Program-made: the position numbers and the translations under genes
Notes under the pieces: model-generated
Told to the model about the DNA's origin: nothing
Database searches by the model: none
Seen by the model: only the letters and a program-made list of their open reading frames with translations
Assembly (NCBI RefSeq): GCF_029227915.1
Contig: NC_079877.1
Coordinates: 28,173,851-28,237,850 of the forward strand
Direction of reading: 5' to 3'
Length of the DNA stretch: 64,000 nucleotides
Origin: Hydractinia symbiolongicarpus
Lineage: Eukaryota > Cnidaria > Hydrozoa > Anthoathecata > Hydractiniidae
Part shown: in pieces, positions 1-19,801 of the stretch
Layout of the letters: every line of letters begins with the position of its first letter
Position numbering within the stretch: the first letter of the stretch is position 1

Positions 1-217
1 TATCACTAAGTGGGAATCAGCCTTAGCGCGTACCTTGTCGGCTCTTGTTACACCAGTCCGTTTTAGCTTTCTGTTGTAAATATTCACGCCCCAAGTGTCT
101 CACGTCAGGCTCCCCCTTTTAAAAATTAACCCTCATGTCCAAAGGACCAGCATGGTATCTAATATTTATTTATGAAGAAAACCTTCGGAAATTTATTCTA
201 TATGTCAAGCAGTTTCA

Positions 218-607
218 AATACACCTTTCCCGAGACCATGAGTAATACTTTTTTTTAACTCGTAAAATATGAATACCATATTTGAATTCAGCATAGTTTG
301 TTTAATTTATGTAAAAAAGTTTAACTTGATACGCCAACAGAAAGTGGTATTTTGAGGAGATATATATCACAGTTAAAGTCTTCTTAATGCTCAAGTTACC
401 ATGTCCCGTCTCGTTTTCAAAAAGAGGTTGGACATTCCACAAATCTTTAAATTAGAATAGCAGGTTGTTTACTTGCTGCATTGTTTCGAAATTTTCTTTG
501 TTTATGACATTTTTGATAAGAAATTCAAATCTGTTGTCCGTTTTTCATAAAACTTAACAGAAAAAGTTGCGGCACATCAAAAGAATAAGTCTCGGGAAAG
601 GTGTATT
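218..607. mobile_element. MITE-like element with a 19 bp perfect inverted repeat
   Basis: AATACACCTTTCCCGAGAC at 218-236 recurs as its exact reverse complement at 589-607. The arms stay weakly similar further in, for example a TTTGAATT stretch on each side. If the true ends are CACCTTTCCCGAGAC, each end is flanked by TA, as in Tc1/mariner-type MITEs. There is no coding capacity. The superfamily is inferred from the TA flanks only. Confidence 0.6.
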
Positions 608-1706
608 GATCGTGAGTCCACCAAATTTGACTTTGGTACCTCGTGACAAGAAAATTTATTTGTTATTTAAGGAGATAATTTATATATGAAGTTTATGAAT
701 TTATTAAATAAGAATATATTTATTATATACTTGTCATTTTTGTGGGTTTTTTTTTTCATTTGCAGAAGTTGCGTAATTACCCCGCATGTAATCGTACCAC
801 TTGTATCACTTTGTCATGTATTATCGTTAACATATCACATCATGGTTTATCGTCACGTAGGTTTTTATTTGTACCTAACCTTCTCTTTTGTAATAGTTGA
901 AAAGGCCTGGGACGAAGTCGATTTGTTTAACCCAGTCTTGCGAAAATGAAACATGTTAGAAAGAAACTTCAGCCGGAGGTTTGCAAATTTATCAGTTCGA
1001 AATATCTATACATTTTCCTTTGCTGTACCATCGACATTCAAATAATTGCGTAAATTTGTATTTTTCGAAAACCTAAATCTGATTCGTGTTCCCTTATTGT
1101 TACAAAATAATTGAACTGTCTTTTACATTAACATCTGAGCTTTCCTTATACTTAAAAGCAAAACCAACAACACCAACCTCTTTCTGAGGCTTGTTTAAAC
1201 TATGACATTGAGCATCCCCGCCAGCACATCATAACCGTAGAAGACCTCGGCACAAGGTTGCAACAATACCATAACTTGAAATCTTTACCTAAACACTAAG
1301 GTTGAACTGAAAAAAACCGTTGGTCATAAAATGGGGATAACGAACATCAATTATTAAATTATTGTCAGTAGAAGCTAGAGTTTTGTCGTTCATCTCGTCA
1401 GAGAGGCGAAACGCTTAGTTTTTAGTGAGCCGACCAGGCCGTGGGTTAGTATGCATTTTGATTTAATACCAATAAATATTTGTGTGAAATCCAACTGTGG
1501 AGCTGACGGATCCCGCAAAATTGCCTGGATACTTTCAGGGCACGTCCCGAGTTAAACAAACTATATTTGAATGTTAATGTGAAGCCAGATTTATTGAAGT
1601 GAAAGAAATAGAAATTTCGGTTGGTTGACAAAAAAGCCTCACACAGTCAATTGCAAGATAATAAGATCGCAGTCTACTTACCCGAGCCATTATATTCTAT
1701 GTACTG

Positions 1707-1803
1707 CAACCTCGTCCCCAGGGGTTCTTGTCCTTTTGGTTCTTGTCGTCAAGTGAGCGCTAGTGGCTTTGACATAAACAACAAACCCTGGGGACGAGGA
1801 TGT
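1707..1803. repeat. Short palindromic element, family A copy 1
   Basis: CAACCTCGTCCCCAGGGG on the left pairs with CCCTGGGGACGAGGATG on the right. The inner right half closely matches the copy at 61329-61450 (a shared GTCAAGT, GTGGCTTTG/GCGGCTTTG and ACAACAAACCCTGGGGACG). It is a non-coding MITE-like unit of about 97 bp. I recall similar CCTCGTCCCCAGGG palindromes from other cnidarian genomes. Confidence 0.7.
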
Positions 1804-2564
1804 GACCACCTAGGGCATGTCTATATTCCCAGAGAATAATCAAAAGCTAAAAAAATTAGCGCACAGGTTTAAAGTCGGCGTGATCATATGATAATGACAA
1901 ATTAAAATTTTACATTACGATGTCAGTACATCGTAACAAAATCACGAGTTGCATAAAAATCAATCATCTGCTCGCCAGAGTTATATATCACTTACGAAGT
2001 ATCCCTGCTTTAATGTTCAAATATGGAGTGTCATATATGTCCAAACCGCAATCTAACCTGACGCCGGGCGGGAAATGAAAATATTTCTATAAAAAAAAAC
2101 ACTTTAAACTTATGCCTCATTGTAGACATAAAATGACGTATGAAATATTTCGTACTTGCCAGATTTCGTCTGCCTTTTTCACGAAACAACCCTTGTGTCC
2201 ATAATCGTGTGTAAGATTGGGTTCGAAGTGGCTTTGTTTTGTCACCATCAAACCAGTCAACACACCTATCAAATTTTGTAAGGCAAAGACAAAAAAAAAT
2301 AGATGTAACGCTTTGACGTTTTATATAAGTGAGGACTGGAAACAAGCTTGGTCATGTGTGAAATCTCGTGTTTCTGTTATTTGAATTCGGGTAGTATTGA
2401 TTTCAACAGATGTTTATAAAATCATCTGAATATCATCATTCCAACAGTTTACATTACTCGAACGCTCGAAGTGGTTTACATGACAACTTAAGAAATTGAC
2501 AATTAATAAACATTCCGTTTTGTTTGTATAAAGAAAAATTTGCACGTCATTTACTCACAGATCC

Positions 2565-3997
2565 ATGTCAACATCATCAAAAGCTCATAGTAAAATGGCG
2601 TGGCTTATCTCAATGTTGGTATTGTTCTGTTTTTTTGGATGTGTAGCACCAGAGAAGTGTATCTCTTTGAAGAATGGATGCAGCAATGGTGGGCTTTTCG
2701 ATAGTTATAAAGCTCTATTTACACCAGCGTGTAATGAACATGACGTCTGCTATTTTTGCGTATGTATATTTTTTGCGTTATTAAAGGACTTTCCTACATG
2801 TTAAGTGGTAAAGATGGATGCTAATGTAGCCATTAAAACTCCAAAAACATTTAATAACAAATTATAAACTCCCCGCCCCTGGGCAGGATCATCTGAAATT
2901 CCCAACACCCACTTTGTTCTGCATCGTGAAGGATAATGCCAAACCAAGTTTGAGAAAGATTTAAACATACAACATGAATTGTAAATTAACGATACACTGA
3001 TAGCAAATTTTGTCGATTTTTACTGAAGTTGTTGTTGTTTTTTATATTCTTTTACTATTTTTTTTGTTAATTTTTTTATAAATTTTTTTTATTATTTTTT
3101 TTATTATTGTGTGGCGTGTGCAAAAGTTTTTAACGAGAGTTTGATTGAATGCCGAAAGAGTTGTTGTGAGAGCTCACAAAGAGACATCAAATTGCACAGC
3201 ACACCTGGAGTTTTTTTTTATGAAATAAACTTGAATGAAAAAGAAAAAAAAATGCATGGACAATCTTACAAAGCTTCCATGTCGTGTTCAAACTACGACC
3301 TGAAATGATCTTCTTTGCGTACTTTTTCTTCTTTTTTTTTCGTCCTCGTTCATAAACATCCTGGAAAAAATCAATCATTTTAGTAGCAAGTGTTTGCACC
3401 ATTTTTTTTCAAATACTGTTTACTTTTTGTGTCAACATTCGTCCCCTCCTCTACTTTGACATATTGACAAAGAACACAAAATAAAAACAATCCATAGTGA
3501 TAAAATAAAAAGCATAATATTGTAAAACATTGTAAGAAAATATTTACAAAAAAATATCCATGTTGTTACATTATATCATATGTACATGGACTTTTTCAAA
3601 ACATATACAATTTGAAATTTGATTCAACAATGCCATACAAAAAGATACACTAGTTTAACAATAGTGATTACAAAAAGAATCCTCGTGATGTTATAAGATT
3701 CCATCAAAATCAGAATTATTACTTTTGCTACATTATGTACCTGTATCAATCCGATTTCCCTGATTTTTTTTGTAGGGTCACTACTTCGACATTTCAAAGA
3801 TCGATTGTGACAACCGGTTTTATGTAGACATGAAAAGAACGTGCAATCAAAATGGCGGATGGGGTTGCACGACCTATGCTTTCATATACTATTCCGCAAC
3901 AAGGTTATTCGGGACTCCATTTTACACAGATTTTATGTTTCCAATATGTCGCAAGAAATGCGTGGAAGACATTCTTATAAAAGACCATAAACATTAA
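2565..3997 (+). CDS. Secreted phospholipase A2-like protein (conodipine-like)
   Basis: Two exons, 2565-2759 and 3776-3997, join in phase 0 across a GT-AG intron to give 138 aa. The N-terminus (Met1 or Met11) carries a hydrophobic signal peptide, MAWLISMLVLFCFFGCVA. The mature part has a CNEHDVCYFC segment with the His59-Asp60 pair expected of a PLA2 catalytic helix, followed directly in exon 2 by GHYFDISKIDCD, then further paired cysteines (RTCNQNGGWGC and PICRKKCVED). This order matches small secreted PLA2 proteins of the conodipine/prokaryotic-type group rather than the classical pancreatic or venom groups I/II. The expected role is Ca-dependent hydrolysis of the sn-2 acyl bond of phospholipids outside the cell, in digestion or venom; which of these cannot be told from sequence. 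A splice-acceptor-like CACAG ends 4 nt before the first ATG. An open stretch inside the intron at 3111-3308 is not needed for the model. Confidence 0.82.
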
Positions 3998-4427
3998 GAT
4001 AACTCCTACGTCAATTCTTTTTACATTTGCTATAAAATGGTAACCATCAAATGCATGTTCACTAGGGAACAAGATACACTGAATTTAAATTGTTTTTGAT
4101 TGCGCCTTTTAACTTTTCCATCGATTAACGTCTGAGGTTTTTTGAATGATAATACGTCATAGGAATTTTTGTTTTATTGTCATACCAACAAGGTAGGCGA
4201 GACATTAAAAATACACTAGAATCCCTTTGGTTGACTTTAGTTATTTAAAAAAAGCAATTTTATCAATTTTGTACTTAGTCCTTGCTTTATTACGTGTTCT
4301 TATGATATGCTGTATACGTATGCTACAAAATAATATGGCAATGTACAGTTCATTTGTATTTGTGTTTAATTGTATTATTGGCATGAGTGTTTTCTTGGTT
4401 CTTAGTTTTAAAAATGGTGTGTAATTA

Positions 4428-4500
4428 CCCATTCTCGACCCCAGAGCTCTTGGGATAAACTCGAGGTTTTAATCTCAAAGAGCTCTGGGAACGAAAATGG
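4428..4500. repeat. Palindromic hairpin element, family B copy 1
   Basis: An imperfect hairpin of about 70 bp. The left arm TTCTCGACCCCAGAGCTC pairs with the right arm GAGCTCTGGGAACGAAAA. A family A-like end, CCCTGGGGACGGGG, follows at about 4540-4553, so the two families may be nested or related. Confidence 0.65.
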
Positions 4501-4828
4501 CAACTACCAACCTTATTTGGACAGCCTGAACAACAAGCCCTGGGGACGGGGTGTATTTACGAAAGCGTGGAGCGCGTAGTTAAGATAGGGAAAGGAGTTA
4601 TTTACTTTCTTATATTTTTAATAATTTTTTGCGTTGATTTAGCTTCGTCAGTTGTAAAACTTTTACCAGTACGTAAGTAATATATCGACGTTGTGCGACT
4701 TTTATAAAGACTTTTGTAAACAAATAACTTCAAAAATTAAAGAGAAATTCGATTTTGAACAGTTGATAGAAGAAAAGACTTAAAAAAGCAGTACGAAATT
4801 GTAAAGATACAATAAAGGGAACAGGTAC

Positions 4829-4896
4829 ATTTTCGACTTCAGAGCTCTTAAAAATAAACCTTAAGTTTTATTTCAAAGAGCTCTGGGAACGAAAAC
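4829..4896. repeat. Palindromic hairpin element, family B copy 2
   Basis: TTTTCGACTTCAGAGCTC on the left pairs with GAGCTCTGGGAACGAAAA on the right around an AT-rich centre. The right arm is identical to that of copy 1, some 400 bp upstream, which argues for a repeated family rather than a chance palindrome. Confidence 0.65.
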
Positions 4897-5270
4897 TGTG
4901 GAATACAATGTCAGATAATGAGACAGATGAAATAAGACAACCAACGCCACATATAACACAGCCTAATATAGAATTAGGTAATAAATTTTCGAACTTTGCT
5001 TGATAAATGACTTGTTAAATTACGGCCAGCCTAAACGTGTTTTTATACCCAAACAATATTGAAGGTCAACAAAATGACACCACGTCTTCTACTTGCTGCT
5101 GCTGATATATTTCTTCGATTTATTTAGTGGGAAGTTATTTGTGACTTTTTAACGGTAAAATTTATCTTATTCTTATATTCCGCACACTATCTTCATTCAT
5201 TAATTTATATACAAAGCTCATGGGAAATACCCTTCTTCTCTCATTTTCCTAACAATATGACACCATTTAA

Positions 5271-5336
5271 CGGACTGTACATCGCATTTCGCCGGACTGT
5301 ATATTGCATTTCGCCCGACTGTACATCGCATTTCGT
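5271..5336. repeat. Three tandem copies of a 22 bp unit
   Basis: The unit CGGACTGTACATCGCATTTC plus two bases occurs three times in a row with a few substitutions. It is short and non-coding. Confidence 0.75.
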
Positions 5337-6260
5337 CCACATGACACATGTCATTGCATACAGAAATTGCATACTACATTCCATACATCTATTTCCGTGT
5401 ATTCGATATTTGAAATAGTTACCCCTGGCCTACAACCCCCAGTCTCCGGAGTCAGAAAGGAGTGTCTACGTACGACTATTTTCAGCACAGAAGCCTTGGC
5501 TTGTCATCTTTCAAATCATTTTTCGACATTTATTTTTTACCATCGTTATTGCGGTAGTTATGACATAAAATAGAAAAGTATAAACCAGTTAAAAAAACAT
5601 TAATTGTTCATGTATCAAGAGTAATTTAAAAGTTTGAAATGCCACATCATAACTAGCAAGATAACATCTATACTAATTTTAATATTCACATGCGCATATC
5701 AGATAACCCGATTGCATTGTTGTACAGAATCCGCAAAGAAACTGCATTGCTGAATCTTCCTGCGAACGCCGGAAACGACGTTTGTCTTTTGTTTAAAATC
5801 TTTTTTAATGCAGAAGACTAAATGGAGCCATGTGTAACTTCATGGTGCATTTTTCCTTTTTGATGGCCAGATAATTATTGGCTGTTCCGTTATAGCGACG
5901 CAATGATAAGAAACCCTTGAGATATGAGGATTCGTCATGGCAGTTCTCAGTTCATGTCGTTCGCGCATTTTCTACCCAGGGTAAAATACAGGCCCAGGGG
6001 AGTTACAAGATCGTTCTTTAGGGCTATGTATTTTACTGACCAAGAGTTGTTTCTCGTGCCAGTCTTTTTTCTGGGAGTGTCGAACAAAAGTGAACAAGAA
6101 AAGAACCTGAAAGTTGTACATTGGAACATATATATCACCCACACCACAGAACTAATTATGTTCTAGCATCATTTACCCGCTCTGTTAGGGTTGTTAAAGA
6201 AATTAAGCTAGTTAATACAACAACTTCTTCACTAAAAACTCGCACTTATTAGCTGCAAAA

Positions 6261-15469
<9,209 letters not shown>

Positions 15470-15867
15470 CAGCAATTCCAAACCTTAAAATGATTACCGT
15501 CGTCATAATTTTCTTCTAGCGAATTTACAATTCAGTCAGCGTACTTATTTAGAAATCACACATGCGCTGAATTAAATTCGATGTAAAAAATCAGAAAAAA
15601 TAAATTTGAAAAAAACGGGTAAATCCTCGTGACTTTTCAACGTACTATCAGATTCTGCGCTATTTAAAGAATAACAAAAAAGCGTTTACTGTGTTCAATT
15701 TTACCCGAATTTTGTGTAAATAAGATTTCTTTGTGATGTCTATAATGTATTACTAAGATGGTATTTTTTGATGTGTGTGTGACCATGCATTTTATTAGTC
15801 AACATGGAAGAAAGCATTTTGTAATCATCTCATCTTGTGCAGCATCTGGTGTTAATTATTCATGCGA

Positions 15868-15873
15868 AATAAA
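15868..15873 (+). terminator. Probable polyadenylation signal of PAK
   Basis: AATAAA lies about 400 bp after the PAK stop codon and is followed by a T/GT-rich stretch (GTGTTCTTTCTTTC, then TTTTTGTCTC). It is the first well-placed candidate after the stop; other AATAAA-like words nearby are possible alternatives. Confidence 0.5.
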
Positions 15874-17661
15874 ACTTTCGTGTTCTTTCTTTCAAACAAA
15901 TTTTTGTCTCAATAATTCGAAATTTTCAGTGTGGTGATATTGAGTAATATTGTATTGGTGGAGACAAAAATAGTCTCTATGCTAATGTTATATTGTTACT
16001 CTTTTGTTGATATTTTGTAAATTAGGATTTTTTTTAATACAAATAATTTTATTTCTACTGTTCATTTTTTGGTTAGTTTCGTTTTCTTGCTAGAATATAT
16101 CATTTTTTAACAAAAATTCGTATATAGTTGATAGAATATACAAAAAAAACAACAACATTTATTTCTGAGTTTTTAAATGTCGTGAAAGGAATTTATTTAT
16201 TTAGTCCTAAATAAAATTTTGGATCGTATTTTTAAACCTTTTTTTAGATTTCTTTTGTGTGTAGATTTCCAACGCCTTCTAAAGAAATCGCAACTTGTAG
16301 GAGGGATATATAGTCACTGATTTATTAGGGCCTGATTTATATTAGTTTTTTAAAGCCTCGGTTTCAAGCAGATATAAAAGTAGAACACTAATTGATTTAT
16401 CTTTACGACTTTTTGACTGTACGTCTCGACTTTTTCAGGACCTTTTATGTTTCGACATCAATTAATGCGCCACAAAACAGATTGTGAAAGGTTTTTTTTA
16501 GACATGCACACAGAATGCTTAAACTTTAAATTCTTTAGCAAGCAGTAAAATAAACATTTAACACGCGAAAAACATCTGGAAATGTCGAAATATGTCACAA
16601 CAGGGGTCAGACCAACTATATTGCATTCTTATTTTTTCAAGTACCTTAAAAGCTGAAAACAACGCCCTAGGCGTTTATTACCGTTCCTATTTTTCACCTA
16701 TAAACGTTGATAGACGTCACCCACATGTTCATACACCAGAAGGGTGTGTGTTCCAGTTTGTGTGTTTAATCAAAAAGGGCGTTTATTTCAGTATGGATGT
16801 TTATTTGTGCTTTTACGGTGTCTGAAAAAAATTATCGTTAACATTTCTGTAGCCGTCAATTATGTCGTTAGTTTTATATTTTGTGAAAAGAATGTTAAGG
16901 AAAAAAAGCAGCCACACTTCTCCTAGCGAACGGGTAACCATGGCAACCAATCAATGAAATTTTTGACTTAATTTTGTCGTACCGTCACATACTATGATAT
17001 CCTCATCAAGTATCTTCAGAGAAGATAATCCTCTGTGATATAGCCGCCTCGTTATCATTACAATTTTTTTTTGTCAGTATACATTTGGTTCAACTCTTGG
17101 TTACTTGTCAATCCCATTACGCACAGTACAATATGTTGGTTTTAAGCTGTTAGTTTAGGTTGTTCTTTTGTGTGTGCGTGTTTCTTCTTCTTGTTCATTC
17201 ACTTTGTTTTATTGATATATAGTGTTCATCCGCCCATTTCTCAAAAAGTGTGTACAATACAAATAACCTATATTCCTAGTGGAATAATTATTCAAACCAT
17301 ATCGATAAGATAAAGAAATATCAAAATGATATAATGGTGTCCATTTCTTGCTATGTTCAATGAAGGACTATTCTCACTTTCCTAACCATATTTCTTCTCA
17401 CTATGTTATTCTCTTCCGAACCCAATAGTCTATAAACAGTCATATGTTAGCTGTTTACCTCATAGATAAGAAACATCTGGTACCTTTTTCAACTATGTTC
17501 TAGAAAATTATTAGGGTACGACAGCATAGATAATTATCAGAGGGTTTTTTCGACAAGACGTTATTGCGTGAAGAAGCGTAAAGTTGGAAACAATGATAGC
17601 ATGCAATACCCTAGACGTTTGTTACAAAATAAATCTAAGAAGGGCTAAACTATCAACCTTG

Positions 17662-17785
17662 CAACCTCGTTCCCAGGGCTTTTTGTTTCTCATCGGCGCT
17701 GCGCTTATTGATAGGTCTGACGAAAAAGTGTTCGTCTCGCCGTTCGATATGCAAAAACAAACAACATGTCCTGGGATCGAGGTTG
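17662..17785. repeat. Short palindromic element, family A copy 2
   Basis: CAACCTCGTTCCCAGGGC at the left end pairs with GTCCTGGGATCGAGGTTG at the right end, about 124 bp in all. The ends match the copies at 1707 and 61329; the centre is different. Confidence 0.65.
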
Positions 17786-18897
17786 TCAACCTTGCTGCTA
17801 GGGTATTTTGCCGTTTCAATGAATTAGATAGCAGCTGCTCAGCAAAAAGGTCTAAGCGGTCACGGAGACAAGAATGACTAAAAACCTTTCTTGAACTTAC
17901 GGCCCAGACTGATTGTCTTGTATACCGATACGAAAAAAGACATTCGTTTAAACAGACACGGAATATGGAAATCCAACTTATCTTACTAGGTTAAAAACCA
18001 TTTCGGGGTATAAATCTACATGGAATAGGCACACCTTACAGAGGGCATACCATTATTAACCATTTTTTTCCCGTTCAATTGGAGAAGGTCAACAGTTAAA
18101 AAGCCAGTAGAAAATGTTTTGTAATTTTGGGGGACATAGGGGACATAGCGGAATACTACGTTGTAATAACATAATTTAATAAGACCAATGTTTGGACCAA
18201 TGTCTTCCAGAGCCTAAAAAGTCAGCAATTCTTTCAATTTTTTAGTTCTTAAAGCATCATACTTATCTTTCGGTGTTATCAAATAACATGATCTCACGAC
18301 ATATTTTCCATGAAAATTTCGTAGCACTCTTTCTTTTTAGAAGTGATTATTAAATGAAATTGTATTGAAATTTAAGAGTTGTATCATCGTGGAGTATTTC
18401 TTATAGGGTAACTAATTAGTGAAAAAATCGTGGTTTTTGCTTAAATCGAGTAAGAATAGGATTTTAGTTACATGGCCATTTGTTGCAAGATTTGTTTTCG
18501 TTTTCCATCATGAGAGCAGCAGTTGGTTGTAAATTCCTCCAACGCAGCGAGTTTATAGGCATTTGTGTCTTCAGCGACTACAGATGTGCGGCTGATCTGT
18601 AAACAATATTACAGATGATGTTTCAAAAAGGAATAGGACTGAGTACCTGAGGCATATCATATCATTACATACTGGATCTGGTGAAGGTACTGAAATTTTC
18701 CTGCAAAAGCCAATATAACTGATTCATATCCAGTAGAATCAAAAAGTCTGCTATTACACAAATAGTAACTCCTTGTCTTTTCATTGCTGCTTGGACCATA
18801 TATTTCGTCTTTTATATTCAGATCTCTAGTGCATAATATTTCCAAAATCCAGATGAATTGATATAGTGGTAATCTGCTGCAATCTAATAATGAATAC

Positions 18898-19120
18898 ATT
18901 CAAAGGCTTTTAGACAAAACTGGTACTACGCTAATTGGACGATAATTACTTTGTTTGGGATATGAAATAATATGTACTAAGTTTCCATTGAGAAGGAAAT
19001 ATACATTCCTCGATGCAAGAGCTAATGATTTAATTAGCGACAATATTAATGGAATTTATAGGAATGTTGTCAAAATCAGTAAAACAGTCCATCCGAAGAG
19101 TTTCGATAGATTTCATTCTA
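18898..19120 (-). pseudogene. Decayed non-LTR retrotransposon reverse-transcriptase fragment
   Basis: Read on the minus strand from about 19120 downwards, this translates to FDNIPINSINIVAN, a stop, then IISSCIEECIFPSQWKLS, and after a one-base frame change NYRPISVVPVLSKSL. These are conserved early blocks of LINE-type reverse transcriptases (the D.IP block, the G.FP..WK block and the NYRPIS block). The stop and the frame change show that it is dead. The catalytic YADD region was not found, so the copy is also truncated. The clade (CR1- or RTE/jockey-like) cannot be set from this piece. Confidence 0.75.
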
Positions 19121-19801
19121 TCATTATACGGGTATGGGTACAGTCGTTAATCTGTGAAGTGCAGTTATCAATATCCGGTAGTGCACCATGTTTTCAAGTT
19201 AAATTGCATCGATAATAAACCGATTAGTAGGTTGGTATAAAGCTTTATTCTTCTGTTGAATATCTCCCCTGCATTTGTTTTGTTTTCTTTCTCAATTATT
19301 ATACGAGTTTAGCTGCCTAAATTCTGTTAAAAGAATTCGTAACGTACTTTTATCCCCTGTACAACAGTCTTGTTTCGAATGTCATTCTTTTATTATGATC
19401 ACCTAATTAATAAGCGCAATTTAATTATCTGTATGGTATAGAAAGATATATCGAGTTAATACAGGGAAAATATGAAAAACTTCTTTGCTTCCTGGTGTTT
19501 TTAGAACAATCTATCTGCGGCTAGTATTGCAGTCCGGCAACGGACCACGGGACCACGTTTGGCGTTCGAGGATCAAAGCTGCGTAAAAGAAACAAAAATA
19601 AAAATAAACTCGCACCAGATCTCAACCGTTGTGAAAAGTAAAGAGAAACAACGAGAAAACTGCTGTGTCCTAATTTACTGTTATGTAAAAAGTGAATTAA
19701 AATCGTATTACAATTTAAAGAAACGGTCGCTGGTTAAATATACAAATGTTCTTGAACCTCTCTCAAAGCTTGAGGGGTGTAGATTGAAAAAATTACGCTG
19801 A

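Larger units (their letters stand above)
1..2564. other. 5' flanking stretch without a recognised gene
   Basis: No reading frame here shows a recognisable domain, codon pattern or splice-supported exon. The short open frames at 686-949 (+) and 2031-2345 (-) are low in complexity or look like chance. The stretch contains two inverted-repeat elements, listed separately at 218-607 and 1707-1803. The promoter of the phospholipase-like gene at 2565 must lie here or further upstream, but I see no convincing core promoter motif. Confidence 0.6.
3998..6260. other. Intergenic stretch between the PLA2-like gene and PAK
   Basis: Contains the 3' flank of the phospholipase-like gene, two hairpin elements (4428-4500 and 4829-4896), a threefold 22 bp repeat (5271-5336) and presumably the PAK promoter. 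The small open frames at 4227-4424, 5304-5573 and 5924-6166 have no recognisable protein features. No polyadenylation signal could be assigned firmly. Confidence 0.55.
15470..19801. other. PAK 3' flank and intergenic stretch before TRIP12
   Basis: Starts with the PAK 3' untranslated region (poly(A) signal listed at 15868). It contains a palindromic element (17662-17785), a reverse-transcriptase relic on the minus strand (18898-19120) and the presumed TRIP12 promoter. Open frames at 16592-16926 and 17584-17877 lack protein-like features. An in-frame TGA stands directly before the TRIP12 ATG, so TRIP12 coding does not extend further up. Confidence 0.6.

Noticed and set aside
686-949. 87-codon open frame on the + strand
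   Set aside because: Rich in Phe, Leu and Val with no domain, no splice support and AT-driven composition; typical of chance frames here.
1380-1455. tRNA- or SINE-like stretch (GAGCCGACCAGGCCGTGGGTT)
   Set aside because: The part resembling a B box is followed by AGTATGC instead of CGANTCC, and no cloverleaf could be folded by eye.
2031-2345. 104-codon open frame on the minus strand
   Set aside because: No recognisable domain, no conserved motif and no supporting exon structure.
3111-3308. Cysteine-containing open frame inside the PLA2-like gene's intron
   Set aside because: It has no proper acceptor, and exon 1 joined directly to 3776 gives the family-consistent CYFC-GHYFD junction.
5981-6041. 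GTAAAATACA hairpin just upstream of PAK
   Set aside because: Only about 14 bp of imperfect stem in AT-rich DNA; too weak to call.
19559-19801. 80-codon frame directly upstream of TRIP12 in the same frame
   Set aside because: It has no ATG start and is closed by a TGA just before the TRIP12 ATG; most likely untranslated leader or promoter DNA.
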